Below are positions 46,601-58,600 of a DNA stretch of 64,000 nt, one piece after another (the stretch's first letter is position 1; every line of letters begins with the position of its first letter). The notes under the pieces are model-generated. The model saw nothing but the letters and a program-made list of their open reading frames with translations. It was not told the origin of the DNA and searched no databases. Location of the stretch: contig NC_092464.1 in assembly GCF_047495875.1 (NCBI RefSeq), positions 25,142,865 through 25,206,864 on the forward strand, in the 5' to 3' direction. A program made the position numbers and the translations under genes. The DNA is from Pithys albifrons albifrons. Lineage: Eukaryota; Chordata; Aves; Passeriformes; Thamnophilidae.

Positions 46601-49600
46601 ATTTCCTGAGAGATCAGGGATTCTCTTTTTCCTTTACGTGAACCTCTAAATTCCCACCTTCTGTAGGATCCACATAAATATTTGAGCTTTAGGAATCACT
46701 CTAAGTCTTGAATGTCTTCTCTCAGTCTGAGAATGTAGCATGTATTACTAGAATGAGTTGTTGTAGTTCACACAGAAGATGCCATGATACATGGATAGTG
46801 TTCTGGCATGCAGAACATCAGGTTGCAAAACTACAGGACTCTTAGCTAAATAATTTCCTTTACTCATATATAATAAATTAGCCATAGCTTGTTGTCCTTT
46901 GTGGACAGCACGAGATACAAACCAACAATATGTACGTGAGGCTCAGCTCTTCTTAACACCAGTGTATTTCTGCAAAACATTAGTAGTGATATCTAGAGTT
47001 GGACAAAGATAAACATTCCCTATTTTAAGGAACTTGCAAAGAAAAAAAAGGATTCGGAAGCCAGACACATCAGCAACCTCAGCATGGCTGACACTGGTGT
47101 GGTAACCTGCCTCAGATTAAACTGGTTTGTTCTCTTGAACTTGTCAGCATTTTGAAGCTTCCTTTTATCTTAGCTCTCCGTTTGGTCATGCTGCTTTGGC
47201 CTGGACATGTCTGTCTTAAGATGTTAACTGCATAACAGTTTATAAATAGAAGTAAAGTCTTACAAACTGGAGAAACTCCAGCTCATACAAAACTCAGTTG
47301 CTTGCTTATTTTGGGAAAAGGAGCCACTGTGACAATGTCACTATAGTGCCCTGCTTCTTAGTTCCTGACTTCCTGTTGAATGGAATAAGAAATAAATAAA
47401 GTCAAATAAACCAATAAGATTAATAAAATATGCTTTTTTACTGTCTGTTAAATACCATAGATGTTTAACAAGTACAGATTTAACTAGTGGGAGAAAGCAA
47501 GTGTTTTGGGGTTTTTTTCAGTGTGTGAATTCTCAGAGCAGCTGCATGTTACTTGATTTCATGAAGTATTAATTTATATTCAGTAATATTACAAGGAAGT
47601 GCATTAATCAGTGTACTTGGCTTACATAAAAGTTTTTTTGTAGATATTTCGAAGTAACTGTGAGTTCACTATATTCAGGCTCATTGTTTTGGTGGTTTTT
47701 TTTCACTTTTTAACTAAATCAGGATAGATACAGTAATACTTAAACCCCTAAGTCCATTTTTCCTACAGTGTGGGAAATTCTTTTAAGAAGTTAGGAGGAA
47801 TTCTTCTGTGGCTGTCGTATTCTCCCAGTCATTTAATTTAGAAGATAAACCACAAATTAAAACAGCTCTTTTTGTTTTGTTTTTTTTTTCTTTGTGAGTA
47901 TCTACAAAAGAGATGGAAATACTGGCACTCGATACCACTATCAAGTTTTGTTTGTGTGCATTTCTTGCTGTGGTCAGTTTTCCTAGAGCAGAATTGACCA
48001 AAGTGGACATGCTTTTTAGATAATGAGACTGGCCTTGCTACGTCATTGTTCATTAAAGTCGGGAGACTTTGAATATCTTGTGTCATTTAATTTGCGAAAA
48101 GTCAAATATATGCTATGTGCATGTTATATACTCTGCATTTAAGTGGTCTATTTGAATGTAATTACCTGTTTAGACAGGTGCTTGGTCCGAAAGAAATTTT
48201 TTAGCACTTCTGAATAGAAACCCAAAGAAATCTAGCTATGTAGAAATAATGAAAAATAGTTACTAGCAGAGCAAGGGAACCAGTTAATTAAGGGTCCTCA
48301 GACCTACAGGTTCTGAACTTATTTTTTTATTTCTTCAGTGGTCTATCAAGATTCACAATGGCAGCAATGAAGCCCTTGCACAATATAAAATCAATATCAC
48401 TTCAGTTGCACCTCTTTTGGAAAAATTAGCAAAAAGTAGTGATGTTTACTGGGTCTTACAAGGTAAAGTAATGAACAGTAGGTAACAATTTGTGCTGTCA
48501 CTGTCTGATAAATCATTACTTTGTTGGATATAGAAAACTTAGTCCATACTGCTTACTTGCAGATTTAAAAGGGTGTTGGTTGAACAGTCTGACTTTCCTT
48601 GTAGTCTTAACTAGCTGATAGATAACTAGCTTCTACTAGGATGGAGATTTCAAAGCTCTCTCAGGACAATCTTTTGCCTTAGGAACTCTTAATTCTTTGT
48701 TAGCTTACTCTGACTCAATGTGCCAGGTCTGTGCTCCCTGTGCTGTGCTCTATATGTGCCTCTTGGGACTCAAGAACACAAGCACATGAAACAGCAGTAT
48801 TCCTGTGATTTTGTTCTAATAAATGTTCAAATTACATTAATAATAGGAGAGGTTCAACAAGTGCATCCTCTGTGTGTGTCTAGAATGAATAGACATACTC
48901 TTGAGAATACAGAGAATTTAAGTTTGTAGAGTGAAACTTGGTTCTGTACACTGAGATCAGCAATCATGGTTCATAATGAGTCTGTGAGATTTTTATCATA
49001 GCACCAAGCTTACCTTCTTTTGCTTTTCTTTCATTAATCTAAATTATGTCCCTAACACTGAGCAGTAAGCTCGCAGGTGGAATGTGCTCGTGGTTTCTCT
49101 GGCATAGAACACAGCATTTTAGATTATCATCACCTCAGTTAGAAATACAGGCATATTTTGAGACCTGATAGTAATATACCCAGCTGTACCTTTACAAGTT
49201 CCTATCAAAGATGGTTCTAGAGTTAAATCTGAATCAACAAATTAATCTTCTCACATTCCTTTCAAACTCATGTTTATAACAGAAACAATTAGCTGTCACA
49301 CACATCCCGCCTTTCTGTTGCTAAGGCAACTTACTGATACCCATCTGACCTTTTGATCTAGAACCCTGTATAGCTTTGGTGTTAAGCTTTACATAATTTC
49401 TGAAACCTGTAAGCAATTAAGTTGTCCATTTTTCTGTAAAACTGAGATGCTGCCATCAGTTAAACTGGAATCAACAGGAACAAATAGAATATGCTTATGA
49501 ACTGTGACTTAGAGAAATGAAAAGCAGGTTTTTCCACGGAAACCAGGTTCGAGAGAGTTATGTATTTTTTACTGTATGTCTATTCTGCTGCTTGTCTTCT

Positions 49601-52600
49601 GTCATCTTTCCTTTGGAGACTTTTCTTGTGGGATTCCATTACTGAGAGAAGGCATAAGCAGCTCTGCACTCCAGCATTATATGCTTTTAAAGTGTTCGGG
49701 GAAATTTAACAGGCATTCACGTCTGGCCAGAGCTTTCTAATCTATAAAAATATATGCATGACTAGAGAGTGGCAATAAGAACATTTCATCATAAATGGTT
49801 CTAGTAACTGTAGCAGTCACTTATTCCGTGCTGTACGTTTTTTGTACCATTAAACAATTGTGGCCACCTAAGTGAAAGGAGCCTGTACAACCTGAGCTAA
49901 GCAAATGTCTTTGACAAGCAGAAGATTAATGTGCTCATTCTTTGTCCTTTGAAATTCAGATCCTGTTTATGAAGATATGCTGAGTGAAAGTCGGAAAATG
50001 ATCACTAATGAGAAAATAGATGCTTATAATGAAGCAGCTGTTCGTATTCTGAACAGCAGCTCCCGAAATTCCAAAGCTAAAGTTAAAGTGTTCAGTGTAT
50101 CAAAATTGATAGCACAAGAAACTATCATGAAGTCTGCAGATGGCCTGCATCTCCCTGAATCAAGCAGAGATACAGTAAGTGTTTATCACTGGTCAACATT
50201 GAAAAATAATACTAGTAAAACAAGATTTGAAGTGAATGTTCTGAAATGGCAGACAGTATGAATGTAATGAGGACTGCATTCATCAGGAAATTTTTTCAGA
50301 AAATTCCAGAATATGGGAGTGCAGTCGGTTTTAGAGGAATTTAAAAAAAAACATAATAGCATTAGTGTATAGCTATTTTAAAATATTGTTAATCCACTAG
50401 ATCTTTTAGATTCTGAGTGCAAACTTCTTGCCTTCATGTACATGAATCACTTAAGGTGATAATGACTTGTAAAGCAGTGCAAAGAAGTAAGTCTTAAATT
50501 TCTGCCTCTCTGTCTGGAAAATTTTGATTGCTAAAAGGGATGAAGAAGTAGGGAAAATACACAATATACACCTTCCTGGTTGAATGGAGTGCCTCTGACT
50601 TTATTTCTTCTCTTTAGCTTACCAATATGTATATGCATGCAATGAGTCCCTCTGAGTGTTGTCAGTGTGCCCTTCTTGTGAAAGAGCTTTCCGGTTGTGA
50701 CACTTTGGGTTCCACGCCTTTGCAGGTTTCATTTGCTTTAAAGTACATACTGAACTAAGTGTCATCTCACCACAAGTGCACATGTTTTATGTCTGTGCAT
50801 AATCTAGAAGAAAATTTCTTATTATGGAAATGATAACTTATTTGTTAGAGACTAATTAATGAAATTGCTTATTTTTTTGACAGAATGCAATGATTCTTAT
50901 GAATGTCTACTGCAATAAGATAATGAAGCCCATTGATGGCTCCTGCTGCCAGCCTCAGCCTCCTCTGACTCTGATACAGAAGATAGCTTTCTGTTTCTTT
51001 ACTTTGTCCATTATTGGATATTTAATTATCAGTTTAATGCATCGGAATAATTATCGGAAGAACAAATCTGGTACTGATCTGGAAAGTGGAGAGGAGAAGA
51101 AACCTGCCATCAGCACGCCTAACGTTTCCACTTTAGAGATGCTTTTACACTCCTTTTGCAAACTTGGTCTAATCATGACCTATTTTTATCTATGTGACAG
51201 AGCGAATCTTTTCATGAAGGAAAATAAATTTTACACACATTCATCTTTCTTCATACCGATCATCTATATCTTGGTTTTGGGGGTATTTTATACTGAAAAT
51301 ACCAAAGAGGTAATGATCATGTTGACATCCAGCTTATTATGTTGTTCCCTAATTTGTGTGCAAACAACCAATTGCTAAATACTGCAAGTTAATTTTTTTT
51401 AAGTCAATATAACTCATCTGCAAAAATGCCTTTGCAAGCAATGTAATGTTTGCATGGAATTGGATACAAAAGCTTTTGGAAACCATATGGCTGTGAGCAC
51501 TTTAGCCATTCTCACATGGTCAAATTGGAAGTGAGCAGAGCTCAGCTATAAGAGAGTGTAGATCTTGTTAAAATCTGGTAGAGGTGTGTCACTAGGCAGA
51601 AGACTTTTCCAGATGAGACCTGTTTACCCATAAAGTGGTTTATTGCTTTGAACTTTTGCTCCTCACTTTTTTTCTTTGTTCTTTTTGGAATAGCAACACT
51701 CTTGTTTTGTTTTGCATTAGACTAAAGTGTTAAATAGAGAACAGACTGATGAATGGAAGGGCTGGATGCAACTTGTAATTTTGATTTATCATATCTCTGG
51801 AGCAAGCACTGTAAGTGATTTCAAGTTTTTTTATTTGTTTGGGGGTTTTGGGTGTTTTTGTTTTTTTTAGTGAGAATGCAATTTGGGTATGTTACTTGCA
51901 AAGAAAGATAGTATAATTGTGCATTAGAATTAAATTCCTGTAGTTTTAAGCATGGTGTTAGCAGAATTAGTTTTTCTCTCTATTTAAGTGTAGATTTGAT
52001 TGATAAAAACATTATATACATTATTTGACCAGTGAAAAAATGTACTTGTTTCCTCTGTGTAGAATTTATTTTTAATTGCTAGCAACATTCTTTTTTGTGT
52101 TCTGAACTTGAAACTGTTGAAGGTGATCTTTCAAAGAACCTTTAATAAGTCTTTCTTAACTGGTATTTAGAATATGCTAAATGTAGAGCAATAAATAGAA
52201 GAAATTGATTTTAACATCAAAAGAGGTTAGGGTACCAGAAGAGCTTAGTAAGAAACAGGGAAATGTACCATAAGGTTTCTTTTCTTAGTTAAATCTGATT
52301 TACTGCATTGGAGAAAAAACACAAAATACGGGTGGGGAAGGAAAATACAAAGGCATTTATGTGGCCATTCATAAAAGGTACTTTATTTTTCTTAACAGTT
52401 TTTGCCTGTGTACATGCACATTCGAGTTCTGGTTGCCGCGTATCTGTTCCAAACAGGTTATGGGCACTTCTCGTATTTTTGGATAAAAGGGGACTTTGGT
52501 GTATACAGAGTGTGTCAGGTAAGAATATTGACTCAACTGTTTTTATAAATAAGTTCGCTCAGATCTCAGAATATCCATACTATATCCATCCTCTCTAAAT

Positions 52601-55600
52601 AATGTGATATCAGATCACTTAACCAAGGTTTGCGCATTAAAAATGGCTGTTGTGTCTATGTAATCTAATCTGTTTAATTGACAGTGTTTACCTAATACAA
52701 ACCTAAAGTGTATAAACGATACTTATAATGTAAAAAATTTAAGTATGTATACTCTAAAATATCAAGACAAATATTTTCTTAAATAGCAATGGAATTTCCA
52801 TTGCAATAGCAATTTGCAATATATCATAATACATAAATAATGATCCAGACAAGCTTCCAAAGATGGTGTATTGGAGCCTACATTTGTTAATACAGAAAAT
52901 TAATTTTCACACCATAACAGTACTGGGGAACATACCTGTTTTTGTGGCTTCCCTCACAGATTTTGCAGCATGTACTATAGCAGTTTGTATTTTTTTAAGT
53001 CTGTATCTTTTATTGCTGTTAAATGTTACATTGTCTTGTAACTCAGGTCATTGTGCTTATTGAACCTGTGTCTCCAGCCTAATTGCAGTGCTGGTAATGG
53101 CATTACCTCGCTTTTAACTGACTAGCCCAGGTAGCTATGGGAGTCAAAACAGACACATTAACAGCATCCAGCAACTGGAATACTTGGTCCTCAGCCTGGG
53201 AAATAGTTAGATCTGGTTAACCTTATTTTCATTGCAATGTCTACCCAAGCAGGCCAGTGTAGGACCAGTCCAGAACCACATAATGAGCCTGCACTCTTAT
53301 ATTGCACTGTTGAAGTTCCCTGACATACTTACCCATGTTTCAACTGAAATATTATCAGCATGTGAGATGTAAAATACATAGATATTTTTGTGCAGTGCTA
53401 GAGAAACACGTCCCCCACATCTCTCAGCTTTGCCTTCCAGTTCATACATCCTCTTTTGTCTCTCCTCTGACACCCTTCAGGTTTTATTTCGTCTCAACTT
53501 CTTAGTTGTGGTACTGTGCATAGTGATGGACCGACCTTACCAGTTCTACTACTTTGTGCCATTAGTCACTGTTTGGTTCATGATAATTTATGCCACCTTA
53601 GCTATATGGCCTCAGATCGTCCAGAAGAAAGCAAATGGTAAGATTTTTTTCTTTCTGCTATAAAACATTTGCCTGTTACTGCAACAGTAATCATATAGAA
53701 AATGGAACTGTTAGTAGATCTCAGTCTCTTTGCACCACAGAATAGCTGTTCACAAAAATACAGTTTGTCACAGATGAATTATGTCAGTTGAAAAAGTTAA
53801 CAGGTTATAACTAAACTCTGCCTCTGGTTACAGTCATATTAGAATATTTTTAATAGGTTTTGATCATCAGAAATGTGTTTCATCAAGCATTGCAAGAATT
53901 GAAATATTACTGAATACAAATTAACACCATAGGTTCTACTATCTGTGCTTGCTGAGACTGTGTCATGTCAATGTACCTCCTCCATCTTGAGCACCAATTC
54001 TGCCATATCTGGCTAAGTAAGAACATGGAGTTTATCATCTTAGTATCTTAGACTAAATGAGCTATCAAAAGTATGTCTTCTGATACAAATATTTTAAACA
54101 CAAAGTGAAATCCTAGCTTATTTTATGCATTGCTATTCATTGAAAAGCTGTCATCATGGCAAATGCTTATTATTTAATTCACCTAAATTAGAACTAAAAC
54201 TTTGAAAGTCTTAAATCTTCTTTCCCTATTGATTGAGGAATATCCCCATTTGATATTCTGCAGATATGATGATGAAATATACCAAATACATACTAGGAAT
54301 AGATGTTGCAAAAATACACTTAAAGACAAGTTTTACAAGATATCTCGAAGGCAAAGAGCTTCAGGGTTTTTTTCTACAAAGGCACTTCTGTTCCAGAAAC
54401 AGAAATGACTCATGTACTTCAGGGCAATAGTGTACTGTGAAACTAGAAAATCTTTTAATACCAGCTTTCAGTTGTTTATGTCCCTGTTTACTGCTGCCAG
54501 TTTATATGGCAGGAGAGAGACATGATTTCTCTTGCAAGGTTGAGGCTTCATTAAAGCTTAATATCAGTTGATGGCTTTGAGGAGTAGTTTCTCAGACTTC
54601 TTTTAATAAGATACTTGTCTTTAATAACCTTCAGTTGAGCTTTAGAGTACAACCAGTACCTCAAAAATGAACAATATTTTCTCTACTTGTTTCACATGGC
54701 ATTTTTATGTATTTATTTATTTACATTCACCTAGAGTAAGCAGAGTGTTTGGGAAAGCAGAGGTTTTAAAACAGACTTTCTATTTGAATACCTAAATTCT
54801 CATCTTTCTGTATATATGTGGTTCCTGCCTTAGACATGAGGCTTAATTTAGGATTAATAGGTTGTTAATTGCTGTGAATGTTTATTTTAATTGCTTAAAG
54901 TAAAATTTAAATGTAGATAGTGATAAAATATTTCTGGTAATATTCAAGCATTTATTTATGAATGGATCTATTACAAAGCATAGCTACACTAAATAACTGG
55001 CAATTATTATTTAATGTGTCTTGGGTTTTGCTATTGAAAAATTAATGACAGTATAATGATTAATTTATTTTTTCCTCAGGGAACTGCCTGTGGCACTTGG
55101 GTTTACTGCTGAAACTGATTTGCTTACTGACATGCATTTATTTTCTGTCATATTCTCAGGTTTGTAAATCTTTACTATTTTTATCCTTAATTACCTAAGA
55201 GTGTATTATTACATGTCTCTACTTTTTAACGTGCTCATAACTTGTGTATTTGTTCCAGTATCATAAATACAGCATAAAAAAAGGAAAAGAACCTTGGTTT
55301 CTTTTTGTGTTTGAATTGGTGTGGATGCTAAAAAAATCCACAATTCTGTATCTTACTCATTGGTTTGTTATCTTGACACGTTTTCTGTGTACTACTACTA
55401 CAAATGTAATAAATGTAGAAGTCTATGCTTTGGGTTTGAGGTGGTGGGGGTTTTTGATGTGCTTAAATTCCTGGGTTTTGCCAGCATAATGGTGATACAT
55501 GTGGTGATATGGCAATGAAGACCTGTGCCTCTTAGAGACCTAGTGCTGGCTTTCATACCTCATCAAAAGTCTAGTTCACAGGCTAAATTAGGGACTTACT

Positions 55601-58600
55601 GTATACAGTGAGTACAGGTGACAGAAATCAGGGCAGGGTTTGTCATTCTAGGATCTTACAGAGGAGTTTGTGTGGTTTTAATCCCTCATTGGTTCTAAGC
55701 CTGTTGAACTGTAATCTTCTGTAAAAGTGCATGTTCGTTATTGCAGCATGTCAATGGATCTCTCCCTTTAAGTCAGCAGTACAAAATGGAAAGCATGTCA
55801 ATACCTTTACAGGAGGCAAAACTAAACCCATTCTCATGTGAGGAAGTTCTTCCCTCTTCCCTCTTCCCTCTTCCCTCTTCCCTCTTCCCTCTTCCCTCTT
55901 CCCTCTTCCCTCTTCCCTCTTCCCTCTTCCCTCTTCCCTCTTCCCTCTTCCCTCTTCCCTCTTCCCTCTTCCCTCTTCCCTCTTCCCTCTTCCCTCTTCC
56001 CTCTTCCCTCTTCCCTCTTCCCTCTTCCCTCTTCCCTCTTCCCTCTTCCCTCTTCCCTCTTCCCTCTTCCCTCTTCCCTCTCTCCAAGAACCCTGTTATT
56101 TTGCTAATGTGATGTAGCCAGTGAAATAGGGATGGAATAATGTTAGAGACAGCATATTGATTTAAATTTAGTAAATACAGCTGACATCAGTGTTAATGGT
56201 TTTCCCATGTTTATCTTTTACAGGGTACATTTGAGAAGATATTTTCATTTTGGCCATTGTCCAAGTGTTTTGAACTGAATGGGAATGTCTATGAATGGTG
56301 GTTTAGGTGGAAGCTGGATCGCTATGTATGTAACATTTGCATTAATTGTTACTGGTCTTTTAAGAGTATTTTTTAATTGGGGAAGGGGGGATTGTTTTCA
56401 TTTTCTCCAGAGAAAACAGGAGTTTGCCCCAGTGTTTAATAAAAGCCTAAGCTGCGTTCGTTTTAGTTCTGCAGTTGAAGCCATAAAGTGTTGTAGATTT
56501 GTCTTTTCTTAGAAATTTTACTGTGAAAATAGAATACCTGTAGCACTTCAGGCTGTTGAAATAGAAGGCAAATTACTGTGGTAGCTTTCTTAAAAATAAT
56601 TCTTGAAAGTTGTATCAATTAAGAATATATTTAAGATAATCTTTAAAACATTAAAATCAGGGTCTTGATGGCCAAACCAGACTATTCTTGCACATATTTT
56701 TAAATGGTTTATCATTGGGAAAGTGCTTTTTTTCCCAGTTACTGGCCTTGCAGTGTGGGGGAATAGAACAGGGAGATGTCAGTTTATTTTTTTGCCATCT
56801 TGGTAAAGGTAAGTGCAGTTTCTGTGATGGGAGCATTTGTCTGCTAAACTTACCCTTAACAGGATCACTCACATGCTTCTCCCCCTGGGGCTCTTCAGTA
56901 ACTGAAATTTGGAGAGCACACCATTGTCACACCCTGGGCTGCCCCCAGCAGCAGCAGCACGTCTGTGGTGGTGTTTTGGACTCGGGGCTCCGTTGCTGTG
57001 ACCTGTGTGTGTTCTGTGGTGCTGCTGAAGGGAAGGGCTCACAATAAGTAGGAGGAGAAGCACAGCGTGGGCCTCAAACAGCCTCATGTAGGCAGTTAAT
57101 GAGAACTTGGCATAAGATCGCAAAACACTCTGTTGAAGAATTGTGTCTCTGAGAGAGGGAAACACTTGTCCTGCTTCTTGTATGTTTTCACCTGCCAACT
57201 TGGGAGAAAGCCAGAGGCTTGTGTTTTTTCCCCAGAGAAAGCCTTTTTCAACGCTGGCATAGATTGCAGAGGGCATAGTAGGTACTTGAAAGCTTCTTGA
57301 AATTTCATTGTTCTGTCTTTAATGCTCTCTAAAGCATTATAGTTTTTGAGTTAAAATTGCAGTTTATGACTACCTAGTGCAGAAAGTCTGTTTTTGTTTG
57401 CTTTAGTTAATCTGGCAAAGGAACTTTTGAAATGTGGCTTTAAACTGTAGCATTTCTTCTAAGAGTTTGTACCTTAACTACTTCTAAAAGCCATGAAACA
57501 CTCATTGCATTTTGTTTGTCTTTTACAGGTGGTTTTTCATGGGATGCTGTTTGCTTTTATTTATCTGGCATTGCAGAAACGTCAGATGATATCAGAAGGA
57601 AAAGGAGATCCTCTTTTCTCCAACAGACTTTCAAATGTTTTATTATTTATTTCAATTGTCTCCTTTTTGGTACGTATCTACTATAACCTAGTAGAACCAG
57701 GTTTGGAAATACCTAAAGAGTAAGTTTTCTGAAGTTCTTTTTTAGAAAATACAGTGATTTAAGATATAAAATCTTGATCTGGAGATATTTCAGCTATTTT
57801 TTCTGTACAGCCCTACCTATCTACTCACTGCAGTATTTTTCTGTTCAGTCAACTGTAGATGAAAACAGCATCACTCTTTCAGTTCATTGCAAACATAACA
57901 AGAAAATTGGATCATAAAAATAACATGGTAGATAATGTAGCTCTGATCTCCACTCTTGATTGCTTGCCTATTTGTGATGAAAAAACTTGTATGAATAAGT
58001 GTGGTATTTATCAGTTGCAAAGAATTTGAGAGAAACACAAAACTAAGCCAGTTATATGGGGTTTTTTTCTACTAGTGTCCTACATCTTAGCGAACCAACT
58101 ATTGCTGAAGCAATCCAAAATAGTATACTTGTTTCATTTTTAAATGTTACATATAATTGCTACATAGACTGATTTTTTTTTATCTTTTAGACTTACTCTA
58201 TCTGGGCTAGTAGCTGTAAAAACAAGACAGAGTGCAATGAGCTACATCCTTCTGTTTCTGTGGTGCAGGTAAGTATAATTATAGTTTATAGTCCTTTTTT
58301 GGTCTTTTTTAAAATTTGTATTTTAATATATTTGTGCCCTAGTGTGAAATGTCAGATATTGCACTTCATTCTCATGTCTGAAAGTGAAAAAGAGTTTAAT
58401 GACATTGCTGGATTTTTCATTGCCTTTAAAAAGTGAAATTGGACAACCATGACTGTGCTTTTGATTAACCTGCATGTCACTCTGTGTGTTTCATATGCAC
58501 CATTTCAGTCCAGACACAACTTTTGACTATTCATGCATAGCAGCGGAAAAGAAGAAAGCTGCAGAAAAGCACAAGTGTTTGGGAGGTATTAGTATAGGAA

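Noticed and set aside
55741..56112. Frames encoding FPLPSSL or GKREEGR repeats
   Set aside because: Translations of the 7-bp simple array; a unit not divisible by three gives open frames in all phases if the unit lacks stops.
56930..57060. GC-rich patch with CAG repeats in CASD1 intron 14
   Set aside because: Checked for an exon or SINE; only a few CAG triplets and no frame-keeping splice pair or Pol III boxes.
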